In this document: piece by piece, positions 1 to 11,700 of the stretch
Layout: each line of letters begins with the position of its first letter
How positions within the stretch are numbered: position 1 is the stretch's first letter
Program-made: the position numbers and the translations under genes
Assembly: GCA_028564675.1 (NCBI GenBank)
Contig: JAOVVO010000090.1
Span: 1-64,000, forward strand
Direction: 5' to 3'
Source: Onchocerca lupi
Lineage: Eukaryota > Nematoda > Chromadorea > Rhabditida > Onchocercidae
Length of the DNA: 64,000 bases
Notes under the pieces: model-generated
What the model was told of the DNA's origin: nothing
The model's input: the letters and a program-made list of their open reading frames with translations, nothing else
Database searches by the model: none

Positions 1-132
1 TTTCTTGAGCAGACGGAGTTGAGCAGCTGAAGCAGGTTTCGCTGCGACGCCGCCAGACTTGACAGCTCCGAATCCTTGCGGTTCTGAACATTGTGGTCGA
101 GCACATTCGCTGTTCGGTTCCTTAATGAACAT
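1..132 (-). CDS. N-terminal exon of probable NEDD8-conjugating enzyme (UBC12/UBE2M-like), partial
   Basis: Reading the minus strand from the ATG at 132-130 gives 44 open codons that run off the window edge. The peptide begins MFIKEP and ends KPASAAQLRLLKK. The tract SAAQLR-x-x-K is what UBE2M/UBC12 carries just before its E2 catalytic core (KASAAQLR in vertebrates), after a short basic, low-complexity N-terminal tail. In that family the tail docks on the NEDD8 E1, and the enzyme transfers NEDD8 to cullins. The core with the active cysteine lies outside the window, so the call rests on this short match alone. Base composition is clearly more GC-rich than the flank, which supports real coding sequence. 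An upstream ATG at about 154 is in another frame and stops after four codons. Confidence 0.45.
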   Translation of the reverse strand, partial: MFIKEPNSECARPQCSEPQGFGAVKSGGVAAKPASAAQLRLLKK

Positions 133-509
133 GATTTGCAATATTTCAAAGAATGCACATGAGCTCAATTAGTAGATTGGAAGATGAGAGAAGGGAGGCG
201 ATTGTGCCGATATATAGATAATTGACTCACTTATCTCAGAAATACCACAAATTTCTACTATACACAATACTTGGATTATTTCGTCATTTTGGTTTTAACA
301 ACAAATGCGTCTTTCGATTTTGGATCGTGCAATCATGGTAATGTTATATGTATATATATTGTGCAATCATAAAAATATCGCAGCTTATACATTACATCAA
401 CTGTGTTGATTTATTATCAGTAGTGATTAGATTATTTTAGAAAACAATGGATAGTGTTGACTGAGATGAAAGACTGCAGCAAACTTTCAAAATAAATTAA
501 ACAATCGTC

Positions 510-575
510 GAGACGGATGTGACATGATCTCATGATTTGTTTCTGTTAGTACATGATATACAAGCACATCCGTAT
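510..575. repeat. Small palindromic repeat, copy 1 (MITE-like)
   Basis: The left arm GAGACGGATGT is answered by ACATCCGT on the right, about 45 bases away. Inside, TGATCTCATGA and ACATGATAT add further dyad symmetry. The same arms and inner block recur at 2029-2095. I infer a short nonautonomous element or a repeated palindromic motif. No target-site duplication was established. Confidence 0.6.
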
Positions 576-1125
576 TGAAAATCGTTTAGAAGTATGGATC
601 AGGTTCAAATAATTGTTATTTCAAGAAAAATTTATTTAGCAAGAAGCAATGAGAAGTATCTGTTTTCAGATTAGCAGAAATAAATCAAATTATCAAATTA
701 CCTAAAAAAGAAGCTCATTTTGAGAGATTAGGATTAAAAGGCAAGAAAAAAATTTCCTTGTAAATTTAATCATAACTATGTCGTTAAATTGCAATGATTT
801 CATCTGTAAAGCTAAAACAAATTAAACCAGCTATCAAGTTATTGTATATAAATCTGAAAAAATTCCTTCACTTCTGAAAAAAGTCCACATTAACATAAAT
901 AGAAATTATCGAATAACGAAAACAAACATTGGAAGGTAATTGCCGGAAAATAATTAGATAATTTTTTCGTCTTTTCCATTTCTAAAATCATCAAATCAAA
1001 TCCAACTGCCAATAATCGAAAAGTTTCATCATACTAAACATTTAGTTATAGAAGAAAACTTGTTCCACAGAGTTAAAAAAATACTGAATTAAAATAAATA
1101 AAAGTTTTTCACTTTTTCGCATAAA

Positions 1126-1290
1126 TGATTATCATTATTTATTATTATTATCATTATTATTACTATTTATTGCTATTATTTACTATCATTATTTATCATT
1201 ATTATTTATTATTGTTATTATTAATATTATTTATTATAAAAACAATAAAACTTTAAGAATTATCATTATTATTACCATAGTTTACAAGTT
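1126..1290. repeat. ATT/ATC-type trinucleotide-rich tract
   Basis: A degenerate run of TTATTA, TCATTATTA and TTACTA units fills the stretch. It is a simple-sequence repeat with no coding potential. Similar tracts occur at 37240-37330 and 56635-56665 inside copies of repeat R. Confidence 0.7.
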
Positions 1291-2028
1291 CTTATCATCT
1301 TAATATTGTAATGATGTTAGACTAATTATCAATTTTTCTTATACAATACTTAATAAATATGAATGCGTTGTGAAATATTCTTCATAAGAACCAATACTTC
1401 GATAAATCAAAAAACATCAGAATTTTTTTCCTTATTTTCAGATAGCCTTTTAAAATAAACCTTGGTGGAATAATATTATGTTATATTAATCAAAAAAAAA
1501 AAAAAAAAAAAAAAAATGCCAGTAATTCGGTATTTCGGAAAATTCCGCCAATTGCTTGACTGATTAAACAGACCAAATATTCGGCGTTTCGGAAAATTCC
1601 ACCAATTGCATAACTGATTAAACAGACGAAATATGATATTCTTAGTATCGTTAGAAAATAACGTATAATATATCACAACATGCGTTTATAAAATTATGAA
1701 AAATATTGCAAAAAGTATTTTTATTTCTTTTTAATAATAATTGATAAAATTCTTTGAATTAAATACTTCTACATCCAAATAATATCTTTTCGTCCTCTTT
1801 TTCATTCTTTATTTTTTCCATTTTGTACATAAACACTTTTTTCTTTCTTTATAATCAATGTTAAATTTTCAAAAAAAAAAAAAGAAAAAAAAAGCATAAA
1901 ATTAATAAGAAATAACAATTATCTGGTAATTTAATAAAATATATCAAATTATTGTTTTATAGTTGCAAAAAAAAAAAGTTACGGCCCGGTAGATTAATGA
2001 TATCGAAAAGAACTGCGGTTATGATATC

Positions 2029-2095
2029 GAGACGGATGTAACGTGATCTCATGGATTTCAACATTATACGACATGATTTTACGCACATCCGTCTC
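2029..2095. repeat. Small palindromic repeat, copy 2 (MITE-like)
   Basis: GAGACGGATGT at 2029-2039 is answered by the perfect complement ACATCCGTCTC ending at 2095. The interior shares TGATCTCATG with copy 1. An outer pair, CGGTAGAT at about 1987 and ATCTACCG at about 2098, extends the inverted structure, so the folded unit may be about 120 bases. Confidence 0.65.
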
Positions 2096-2167
2096 AAGAT
2101 CTACCGCGAAAATCATTGGACTTATGAGGAAAAAACCAAAAAATAAATACATTATGTGGAAGAAATG

Positions 2168-2206
<39 letters not shown>

Positions 2207-4325
2207 ACATTTCTTACATTCAGGAAATGAAACAAAACGAGAAAATGATAAATGAGATGTACAAATAAATCATTCAACGGTTAGTTGACTGGAAAAAAAT
2301 GATATGACAATTAACTGATATTAAAGAAGAAGACAGGGAAGAATGGAGGAGAAGGGGGAAAGGAAAATAGGACATACTCAAACTTTAAATTAAGGAAGAA
2401 AGGAAATGAGAAAAAAAGACAAAACTATTTGCATATTGACTACACCACCATCGTGTTTTATTTCAGTAATTCAAATGGCTAAGGGTAATATTAGTGGACA
2501 ACGTGAATGAGGTGATGAAAAAGCAAAATTTGAGTCTTTTAATTCATGTACATATGCACATGTTTATTTATATATATAAACAGAAAGATTGATATTTTTT
2601 TCTCCAGCAAAAAATTCGACATTGAAAAATAAAGCAAGTAAAATAACGGAGAAATTTTCAAATTTTCGGTAAAATTTCATAAAAATAGCCTAAAAGAGGT
2701 AAAAGATAAATTTTGGCGAATGTTTATATTTAAACCCTATAATAAATCCAAAAAAAAAAAAACAAAAAACAAAACATGCTCTATTTTAAGCAATATTTTC
2801 ATTACATTTAAACTGAACAGGAATGAATTATAATAAGTTTATATGTATGAAAAATTTATAATTAATTATTGTCAATTATAAATCGTACCGTAAAATAAAC
2901 AAATTGATACACATTGAATTGATTATTTTAAAAAAACGGAAAAAATTTCCCTTTTCTGAAAAGTTTTACGATTTTAAATGGAAATTAATTATAGAAAATT
3001 GATTACATGAAAAAGAAAAAATCTTCTTTCGTAAAAAATGAAGTTAAAATCTTTTAGAATGGGGAAAAATTTATATAACAATTAATATAATCAAAAATTG
3101 CTAAAATGAAATTCAATTTTTACTAAACAAACATTTCATGATCAGCAAATACATAAATGTATTTTTATCACCCCACCAGAAAAAAGAGAAAAAAATGGAT
3201 GTAAATTTCGGCAGTCAAACCAGACATTGCAATTCTAAAAATACTATAGATGGTTATTTTTCTGGAGATTTCTCGACCAAAGATTTGAATAGATTTAGAA
3301 GGCAACAATTTTGAATAAATTTTGCTGAATTTTACGGTAATTGTCACAAATTAATTAATTATTTTCTTGTCTAAATCAGCAAATCAGGCTTATTAATTTG
3401 CTTCTACTTACTTAGTTCGGCCTATTAATATTTCTGAAAAAGTAATTTGATCGCTTTCCCAATAAGAATTTACCAAGCATTACATTCTAATTCAATTTAA
3501 TAGATATGATTTTCTGATCTAGAATCATGTAAGAGCCATATCAATGAGAGTATTTAGTCAGAAGATTGAGAATTAAGATAAATAATTAAATCTGTTGAAA
3601 CCAGATTTGCGATAACTAAAAGAATTTTGCAGGAAATGCTCTCTTTTAGTTTAAATTTTCAAACAATCAAAGAACTTATCAAATAAAAATTTAATTCTTC
3701 ATCTAATTCCGATAAATTCTTGATTTAATTCGCAACGACATTTTGGAAAATTCCATTTACCATGGTGCAATTAATAAAAGAAGTGACAACATCAGCAATG
3801 CATACTTTACTTCATTGTCCTTTCATTATAATCACTGAAAATTAACTGTTAAATTAATTAAGCGAAAAAAGTATTGCTATTGCTAGATTGATTTATTCAA
3901 TTCATATCTTTCAACGATTAATTTAGACATTCCGAAAATCTTTTTCTTTTTTTTTTTTCTTTTCTTAAGATATACACATATTAAGATTTCAAAATTTCTC
4001 GATCGATTTTGCTACACCTAATAATGACAGCTATACCAATATAAATTAATCAATATTACTTTATCTTATCAAAAAATACTTAGTTTAATGTTGATGTAAA
4101 CGAGAATGAATCGATCAATATTGCTATGCTTCATTATAGCAAATGATAGATGAAAAGAAATAAGAAAAAAAAAAAAAAAGATAAAATAACTATACAATGG
4201 AATTAAATATGAATGCCATCCATCCATCCATCCAGTCAAAAGTTGCCAACGTTAGCGTAGTAGCAACGATGGCTGATGGCGATAGACATCATCACTGTCC
4301 TTGTCGCTGTCATCATCATCACTGA

Positions 4326-4806
4326 GGTCGATTTGATTTACAGGAGAAAGGTTGTAATGGACGAAAGAGAAGTGGAAGTTTTGGAAGAGGAATGATTTGG
4401 TACGGCGAACTATTGAAGCAAATTCCGAAAAATGGAGAGATGAGTAGAGAATTATGGCGTTTTAAAACTGAGTGAAAAAGAAAAACGATATGAGAATTGA
4501 GATGTAAAAAGCAGAGAGAAGAAGAAAAGAAGAAAAGGAGAGTACTGAAGTAGTAAGATGACAGTATCTTTATCATCATCCATTAACTATAATTACCATT
4601 ATCATTTAATATCATTATCATCAAGGGATTGGATTATCAAACGAGAATTAGAAAGATCTGAAAATTCAATAAGCAAATTTTTTCCTTTAATTTTCAATAA
4701 TTTCATTTCATTTATTTTTCTGTCGCCTAATTTTTCTTTTTTTTTTTTGTAATATTTTATTCTTTTCCTCTTTCTCACTTTTTCTCTCTTTTTAGTAGTC
4801 TCATCC

Positions 4807-4862
<56 letters not shown>

Positions 4863-6029
4863 TTGAATTATAATCAATTATGTTAAAACTAACAAGGATG
4901 ATAATAATAAAGTTTTCAATAATGACATATTCATTCATATTTGGAATAGTGAATTGATATTTTTATTTTCTTTCTTCCTAATTGTTTTCCCACATGCCTA
5001 AAAATTCTTTATTTCTGATAATTGAAAATTTGAAAATTGAATAAAATGACTAAAATTCAATTAAAAGTCAATTAGAAAATAACTCGATTAAAATTATGAA
5101 TTACAAATTCTGAGTTAATACCTGGGAATAAATTGATTTCTGTTGCAAAGGAAAATGACACTTTTTGTTCCTTCACTTAGCAAGAAACTTTCTTTCTAGT
5201 CACGTATAGCAATAATAACAGTATTAATTGCTGTTGTTTTAGTAAGAATAGTTTTTATAATGGTATTTTTATAATAGTAACTAGACAGTAGCAATAAGTA
5301 AAATAATTGATTTGAAGGACATAAAGATCAGACAGACTATAATGTAGGTGATGCAATCAAAAGGATGAGAAAGGATTAGTAAATTTTCCTTTTACTATCA
5401 ATTCGAGAAGAGGCACTAACTGACATCAATATCGACAACTATCATCTGCTCGAAAACACTGTGATAATGAAGAAGATTGTCTATAGGACTGGGATACCAA
5501 AACGACCGATCAATTCGATGTCAACAATATAATGATTGATTATTTAATTAAGGATAGGAGAAAAAGTGAAAAGGAAGTGAAAGAATTAATAGCACGGAAA
5601 TAAGGAAACATAGAAGAGGAAAGAAATAAAATGATAAAAAAAGGCAGGATGCAAAGAGAAGATAAAAAATATTATTTAGTCATACATGTGCATATATTCA
5701 ACAGCAATGATTCTTGATCAGTCAAATGGAAATTTGAGTTTGAGTTCCTCAAATGACAGCGAAAACAGTTGATTTTGAATGTGAAATGAATGATCAAAGG
5801 TGATGATGACGAGGCAATGTGCAGTAAAATTATAAATTTAGAGATTTTTTATCTTCTGTGTACATTAAGATAAATATATATATAAAAATATATTATTACA
5901 ATATAACGTTTCATTTCTGATTTCAGAACTTTCATTAATCCCCATCGATTGGTTTGAAATTTCGTCGCATTTAAATAGGCACGCGTTTCTACGTATACAG
6001 AACCTACATTTTTTTACGTTTTCATAAGG
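4326..6029. other. Intergenic region with long poly-T, no gene seen
   Basis: The main landmark is an uninterrupted run of about 52 T at 4810-4861. Purine-rich stretches flank it (4340-4560 and 5540-5660). Short open frames here are low-complexity Lys/Ser/Phe runs and are not supported as genes. Confidence 0.45.
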
Positions 6030-6370
6030 ATAAACATGTTTCCCGCCAAAAACGCTCCGATTAACAGACAAACAAAGTGAGATCGACCAATCATAAGATG
6101 ATATATTGGAGATCTAGAAGAAGAACCCCGCAAGAATTGAAAAGGTTCAGATTTTGGAGTAGAATCAATTCAAGTTCAACAGCAATTCGAGCTTAAAAAC
6201 AATCCAGTTAGGGTTTCTACATCGACACAACGGCAGTTTCGCGACGACACAGACCGATATAGCAAAATAACAATAAATCGACAGTCAAGGAATTCTATCC
6301 TTCTCTACAATAAAAAAGAAAGAATAATCCAAGTAACAATTTTCTCTGATATTCTCAAATAATTTTGAGG
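6030..6370 (+). repeat. Left leader copy of the Helitron-type element
   Basis: This block is similar, in inverted orientation, to 8480-8775, and to the reverse strand of 52400-52660. It ends in A-rich DNA before the ATG at 6486. Identity looks like roughly two thirds to three quarters by eye. Confidence 0.55.
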
Positions 6371-6485
6371 ATAGTTCGAGTGCAATCGACTTGCTTTAAT
6401 TCATTCAAATAAAGCCTCACAGAAGATCAGACATAAATCATCGTACTTGCAAGGCGAGGAAATGTGATGATTAAGACGATAAAGA

Positions 6486-8100
6486 ATGGCTCAAATGCGA
6501 GAAGAGCGACGTCCAGTCAGACTTGAGGATACATGGTTGCGAACACGGCTGAGAGTGGCTGAAAAGCCTCAACGAGAAACAGCAGATCAGATTCAAACAC
6601 GACTCCGTGCTCAGCAATCAATCACACAATCGCCTTGCATTTCGTTACAACTCAACTATGATTATGGCTTGAGCCCGCTTATTCTCAACGGCAGTATGTC
6701 CTTGACTGAAGTATGTCCTTGCAAACGAGGTGAACGAGTTGACGGATAACCTGACATATCCAAAGAAACTACGAGAGGCAAACTGTATCGCAGTTAAGAT
6801 GAATACTTCTTTCTTCGCATTTGCTGGCAAATGTACCGGGCCTAATGTCTTTCCAACAATTGAGAATCGTTAGCGACTTACACATGCCACTTTCGCAGAG
6901 CATGTCAAACTTTGAATTTATTACAGAATGACCGATACTGGGACATATGCATTAATGGCACGTACAATATATCACGTCTAAATCAAATTGTCACATTTTT
7001 TGCAATCATATTGATCGCCTGCTCTGCTTCATATCCAACAGAGTTATGGGAGAAATATAAATCGCATTTGGCTGAAGAATTCAAAAACGTGAATTTTACA
7101 GCAGAAATCCAAACAAAGTAATGATGATTGAAGACTTGTGCTTACAAATCGCGAATAAAGTACCCAATAATTGGGAATGCCATTGCCGAATCGATCTGCT
7201 GCTACTTCATTCGATGTAGAATTGCATCATGAACAATGTTACAACACGGCTGATCTTTTGTCATATGTGCTAAGCCATTCTTAAGTCAGCGTTTGAGCAA
7301 AAGGCATTTACGATCAAAGAATGAAAATTGTCAATAAAGGAGTTGGATAATCTTCTTTTTAGATGCGCCAGGAGGAACTGGTAAAATGTTCCTAATTAGA
7401 TTGATTTTGACAGCAATTCGATCACAAAATGATATAATCTTAGCTCCTGCATCGTCTGGAATAGCTGCAACATTGCTATCAAGTGTAAAAACTGTTCATT
7501 CCGCTTTGAAATTGCCATTGAGCATGCAATTCATTGAAGCTTCCATATGTAACATTTCTAAAACATCCAGTATGGAAAAAGTAATGCAAAAATGCAAACT
7601 TTCAACAATGAATGTATAATGGCGAACAAAAAATCAGTCGAGTCCTTGATCGATCATTACAAGATTTTCTTGGAAATATCAGACTATTTGAGAACGTTTT
7701 GACATTATTTGCAGGAGATTTCAGACAAAGATTACCTTTAATTCCTCGATCGACACCTGCGACGAAATAAATGCTTGTCTGAAACATTCAGCTTTGTGAC
7801 GACACGTAAAGACATTAATATTAACTATAACTATGCGTGTTCAGCTGCAAAACGAGCTGGAATATTCTCACATCAATTGTTAGAAATTAGAAACGGAAAA
7901 GTGCCGATTGGTCTGACTACATGAATTTCATTGCCCCATAATTCTTCTGCAATTTAGTAAACTCAAAAGAAGAGTTGGTTGAAAAAGTATTTCCCAATAT
8001 TCAAATTAATTAAAAGAATCACGATTGGCTGAGTGAACGAATTATTCTTGCGGCCAAGAACAAAGACTTCTACGAACTAAACAATATTATTCAATCTATT
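6486..8100 (+). pseudogene. Helitron Rep/PIF1-like helicase, frameshifted remnant
   Basis: An N-terminal piece opens with MAQMREERR, an Arg/Glu/Gln-rich tract found before the Rep part of invertebrate Helitron proteins. It reaches the zinc-binding-type phrase LTEVCPCK near 6700. After stops, a piece at about 6912-7121 contains LWEKYKSHLAE. The helicase begins near 7360 with the Walker A phrase DAPGGTGKT, split by a frame change. It continues with LAPASSGIAATLL, SALKLPLSMQFIE and AGDFRQRLP (motif II/III region of PIF1-like helicases) to about 7760. Weaker traces follow to about 8100 (for example EELVEKVFPNIQ). At least five frame changes or stops are present. Intact members couple a HUH endonuclease to a SF1 helicase for rolling-circle transposition; this copy cannot. 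Confidence 0.85.
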
Positions 8101-8479
8101 GAACTGAACAGTAATATTTAATTTAATTTCTAACTTAAACAAGTGATGTTTAACTATAATTCTAATTGTTTTTTTAGTCTTTATATAGAAAGGAAAATTT
8201 GAAATGCTGCAAAAAATTTATTGAAAAATGAAAATTTCAAATCATTTTATAGTATTGTAGCCTTTTTCTTGAAATTTCAGAGTCCTTTTTATTATCAATA
8301 TTTCATCATCCCATGAAACAATTTAATCTTCATTCCCACATCCTTGGAATAAATATCTTTAATAATTTGTTCTGAAATATTAGCATTATTGTCTGAAAAG
8401 TTCTTTATTAAGTTAATGTGACAAAGAAGAATCCTTTTCTAAAAGTTTTATTGATAGAATAAAAAGTGGTTCTTCTTGT

Positions 8480-8775
8480 ATGGCATAAATAACTATTTGA
8501 GAATATCCGAACAAGTTGATCAGTGGATTATTCTTTCTTTGTATTTTTAAGAAAGAAAAAAACTTCTTGATTATCGGTTTACTGCTACTGCTACGTCGAT
8601 CTGTGTCGTTGTATCGATATAGAAACTCTTGGACTTCTGCTTCGAAATCCGATCAATCCTTTCGTGGCTCCTCATACTTTTCTGATCTCCAAAGTATCGC
8701 CTTATTATTTTTCGATCTTTTATTTATCTCTTAATCGGAGCATTTTGGCGATAAATTTATTTATCGGATTGTTAG
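8480..8775 (-). repeat. Inverted leader copy of the Helitron-type element
   Basis: Read on the minus strand, this matches 6030-6370 in order: CGCCAAAATGCTCCGATTAA, then TTGGAGATC, then ATACAACGACACAGATCG, then AAAGAAAGAATAATCCA and GATATTCTCAAATA. It places an inverted repeat of about 300 bases at the two ends of the helicase pseudogene. Confidence 0.6.
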
Positions 8776-11700
8776 TTCCTTTGAAAACTAACTTCACATT
8801 TCTTCACCTTTAACACTTCTCTTCCATAATAATTACATTTTCCGATTATTATTGATCAAATAATTTAAAATTTTTTTAAATCAATTTCTCATTCATATCA
8901 ATGAATAATTTTGAAAATTTGCTTCTTGGAATCACAAATTATGTTTATTAATATTGAATCGTCGTAGATTTTGACTTACTTTCACTTTGACCTACTTTTT
9001 AATTTCCATGCATTCGTACAATGAAAACATATACTTCTTATCAGATAGATAAGAATATGATAGATATTTTCTTATTTTTTATCACTTTCTAAGAGCATAT
9101 TTATCTATGAATCTGTGCATCAAGCATATCCATCCAATTTGCGTGATGCTTTAAGATAACAATAAAGTAAAATAATCAATGATATATTTTTTTTGTACAA
9201 ATATTTTTGTTGTAATGAATCATTTGACAGTTGGGAAATCGTTAAAAGTTAATTATATCTTTTCGTTCGAAATTTATTCCATAGTTTTATCGCTTCAATT
9301 TATTTTTGGTATTTTATCTCGTATTTTTGTCGATTGAATTATTCAGGCTTATCATTCTTTCAATTAATTATGAAAAAAATTATAAATTATGATGGAATTC
9401 GTAGCATTCTTTCAATCAACCACCGTCATAAAATAAATTATTTGGGGAATTTTAACATTTATCATTAAAAAATTTGGATGGGCATTATCATAAATCTTGC
9501 CACTCGATTCTAGGAAATTTGCTAATATAAATTAAATTTATTAACGCAGGATTCTCATTTGCTATTGATTTTTGAATGTTTCGAATTTCAGATTGATTGA
9601 TTATTATTGGAATTTTGAAGAAATGCAATAAATTTAGTTTTATTTTGACGATTTTCTTTTTTTTCGAACAAAATTTTGATTTCATACTGATAATAAAACA
9701 AATGAGATGATGAGAATTTGAATCAACAAAGGATGAAGAAAAATTAATAGGAAATGTCGTAAAACAAAATGACGGATTTAATACATTGAAATTCTTCACT
9801 ATTTATTGAGTTTCGAGTAAAATAAAATCAAATAATTCTATCTGATTACAAATTTTTAATTCTATTCGGTTTTATCATAAAATTTGTTTTTTTCTTTTCT
9901 TCTCCTTCGTTTAATTCTTCTAAATTAAAATTAATAAGTTGTAAAATAATTAGAATTATTGGGCATAAATCTTAGTAATATTTATTATATATTTTTCATT
10001 AATTTTTCCAAATTCTTGAAACATTTCATTCTTTGTTTTCCGGTTTTCCGGAAAATAACAGTTTTCCGCAAAATTTTTTGAAGAGAATAGCTGCAATTCA
10101 AATCAACTAATCAACTTCTGGAAAAAAGTTTTTATTTGTTGCGAATTATGAATGAGCAGTAATACATGATGGTAGCTTGAGGATTCAATTCATAAACTAA
10201 ATCTAGTTAAACTTTGTGAACCTAATGTAAGACTTTGTCAAAGCTTTTTTATTATTTTCGAGTAAGATTAAATTTACATCGTTGCAACTACAGTATAACG
10301 AAAAGAAAAAAGAAACTCATCTTAAAAGTTTTCTTTTAAAACATTTCAAATTTTCATTATCAAGTGAAATTTAATGAATTCACGATAGGCTTTTTCTGCA
10401 TTACTCAAAAAATTTAATTTTCTAAATGATCTAAATGATACAATTGTATACCAAACTTTAATTTAAAATATTCCAAGCACTTTTTCCTGAAAGTTATTAA
10501 CTATTATACTTAATCCCGTGAGTTTTTTTTTCTTTCTGTTTTAGCAAATTATACATTTCAACCAAAAATTTTTCTTGTCATTTTTTTGCCTCGTTTCTTG
10601 CGTGCATTTTGGAATATATTAAGAGTTTTTTCAAGAATATATTTGAAACAATCGTTTAAAAATAATTTAAAATGATTTATGATATGAGGTAATACCTTAT
10701 TATTTTAAATTCTTGTCTTTTTTTTTATCGCTATATGCAAATTTGAATTTCTAGATGAAATTTAGAAAAAGGAAATAGCAAAATATTTGGAAAATAATTA
10801 AATTTGACAAGTCTTTTTTATAGGACTTAAACAATTTTAAGCTTTTAGTATTAAATATGTAGGAATATTCAAACAATGATCAATTTAATCAATATTTGAG
10901 GAAATGTACTACAACACTGAATGAAATAAGATAGTATGCTGTGATTGTATGAAATGCAATGACAACATAGAAGAATATTGTATTATTTATGGTATTTGAT
11001 AATAATGCTAATACTTTTTAATGAATCAAAATCTCATGTTTGTATATGAAAGCAATATTATATCACGATTTATATCGTATACGGTAGTAATATGGTGCTA
11101 ACTTTGATATACGATATCAGTATTATATTATGGTATTGTTGTTACTATAAATGGCAATAGTGTATACAAGACTGGTACGGTATGCAACAGTAATATCACG
11201 TTAGCATCAGGATGTGTCAGTAATATTAATGTTTTTGAATAAACAAAATCTTCATTTTAGCTTTACAATCTTTTTATGCGAATTGAACATTGTTTCTATC
11301 TAATCTTGAAAATAACACTTCCCATACTATGTTAAGCAAAATTAAAATAATTTACTAATAACTTTTTAATAACTTGGAAAACGAATAACTTTATTGGAAC
11401 TTTTAATGGCTATTAGAAATTTCTATTAAAAATTAGAAATTTCCGAATTCAAATAAAGATTTCTAAAAATTTTGATATTAAAATTCCATGATCTAATTAT
11501 CTAATGAAAGATGTAATCTGGAAGTTTTTCAGTATTTGCAAAGAATTGTGATTTTAACGGACAATTCATTGATGAACGCATATTTCATCGTTTCCTTGTT
11601 TAAAAAATATTTCTGGCAGAAAAAAAATTTGCAATTTCTCATTTTGTATATTTTTCAAACTGTATAATTAATGATTATGCTGAAAAGAAAACCAATACAA

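Larger units (their letters stand above)
133..4196. other. A+T-rich intergenic region, no gene seen
   Basis: This is upstream flank of the minus-strand gene at 1-132. It holds two copies of a small palindromic repeat (510-575 and 2029-2095), an ATT/ATC-rich tract (about 1126-1290) and several homopolymers, for example 34 A at 2168-2201. I see no exon with coding-like composition and no RNA gene. Confidence 0.5.
6030..8775. mobile_element. Decayed Helitron-type element flanked by inverted leader copies
   Basis: A leader block at about 6030-6370 is followed by a broken Rep/helicase reading frame (6486-8100). An inverted copy of the leader closes the unit at about 8480-8775. Shared leader words include CGCCAAAA-x-GCTCCGATTAA, TTGGAGATC, ACGACACAGA and AAAGAAAGAATAATCCA. 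A third leader copy stands at 52400-52660 before another Helitron remnant, which ties the leader to this family. Typical Helitrons lack terminal inverted repeats, so the arrangement may reflect a second inverted insertion rather than true termini. Frameshifts and stops show it is not autonomous. Confidence 0.6.

Noticed and set aside
4197..4325. 42-codon plus-strand frame with a His/Cys-rich end (HHHCPCRCHHHH)
   Set aside because: It is built on CATC and CAT simple repeats, has no homologous motif, splice partner or neighbour, and is short; simple sequence explains it.
4602..4877. Poly-lysine open frame on the minus strand
   Set aside because: It is the translation of the 52-base poly-T run and adjoining purine-rich DNA.
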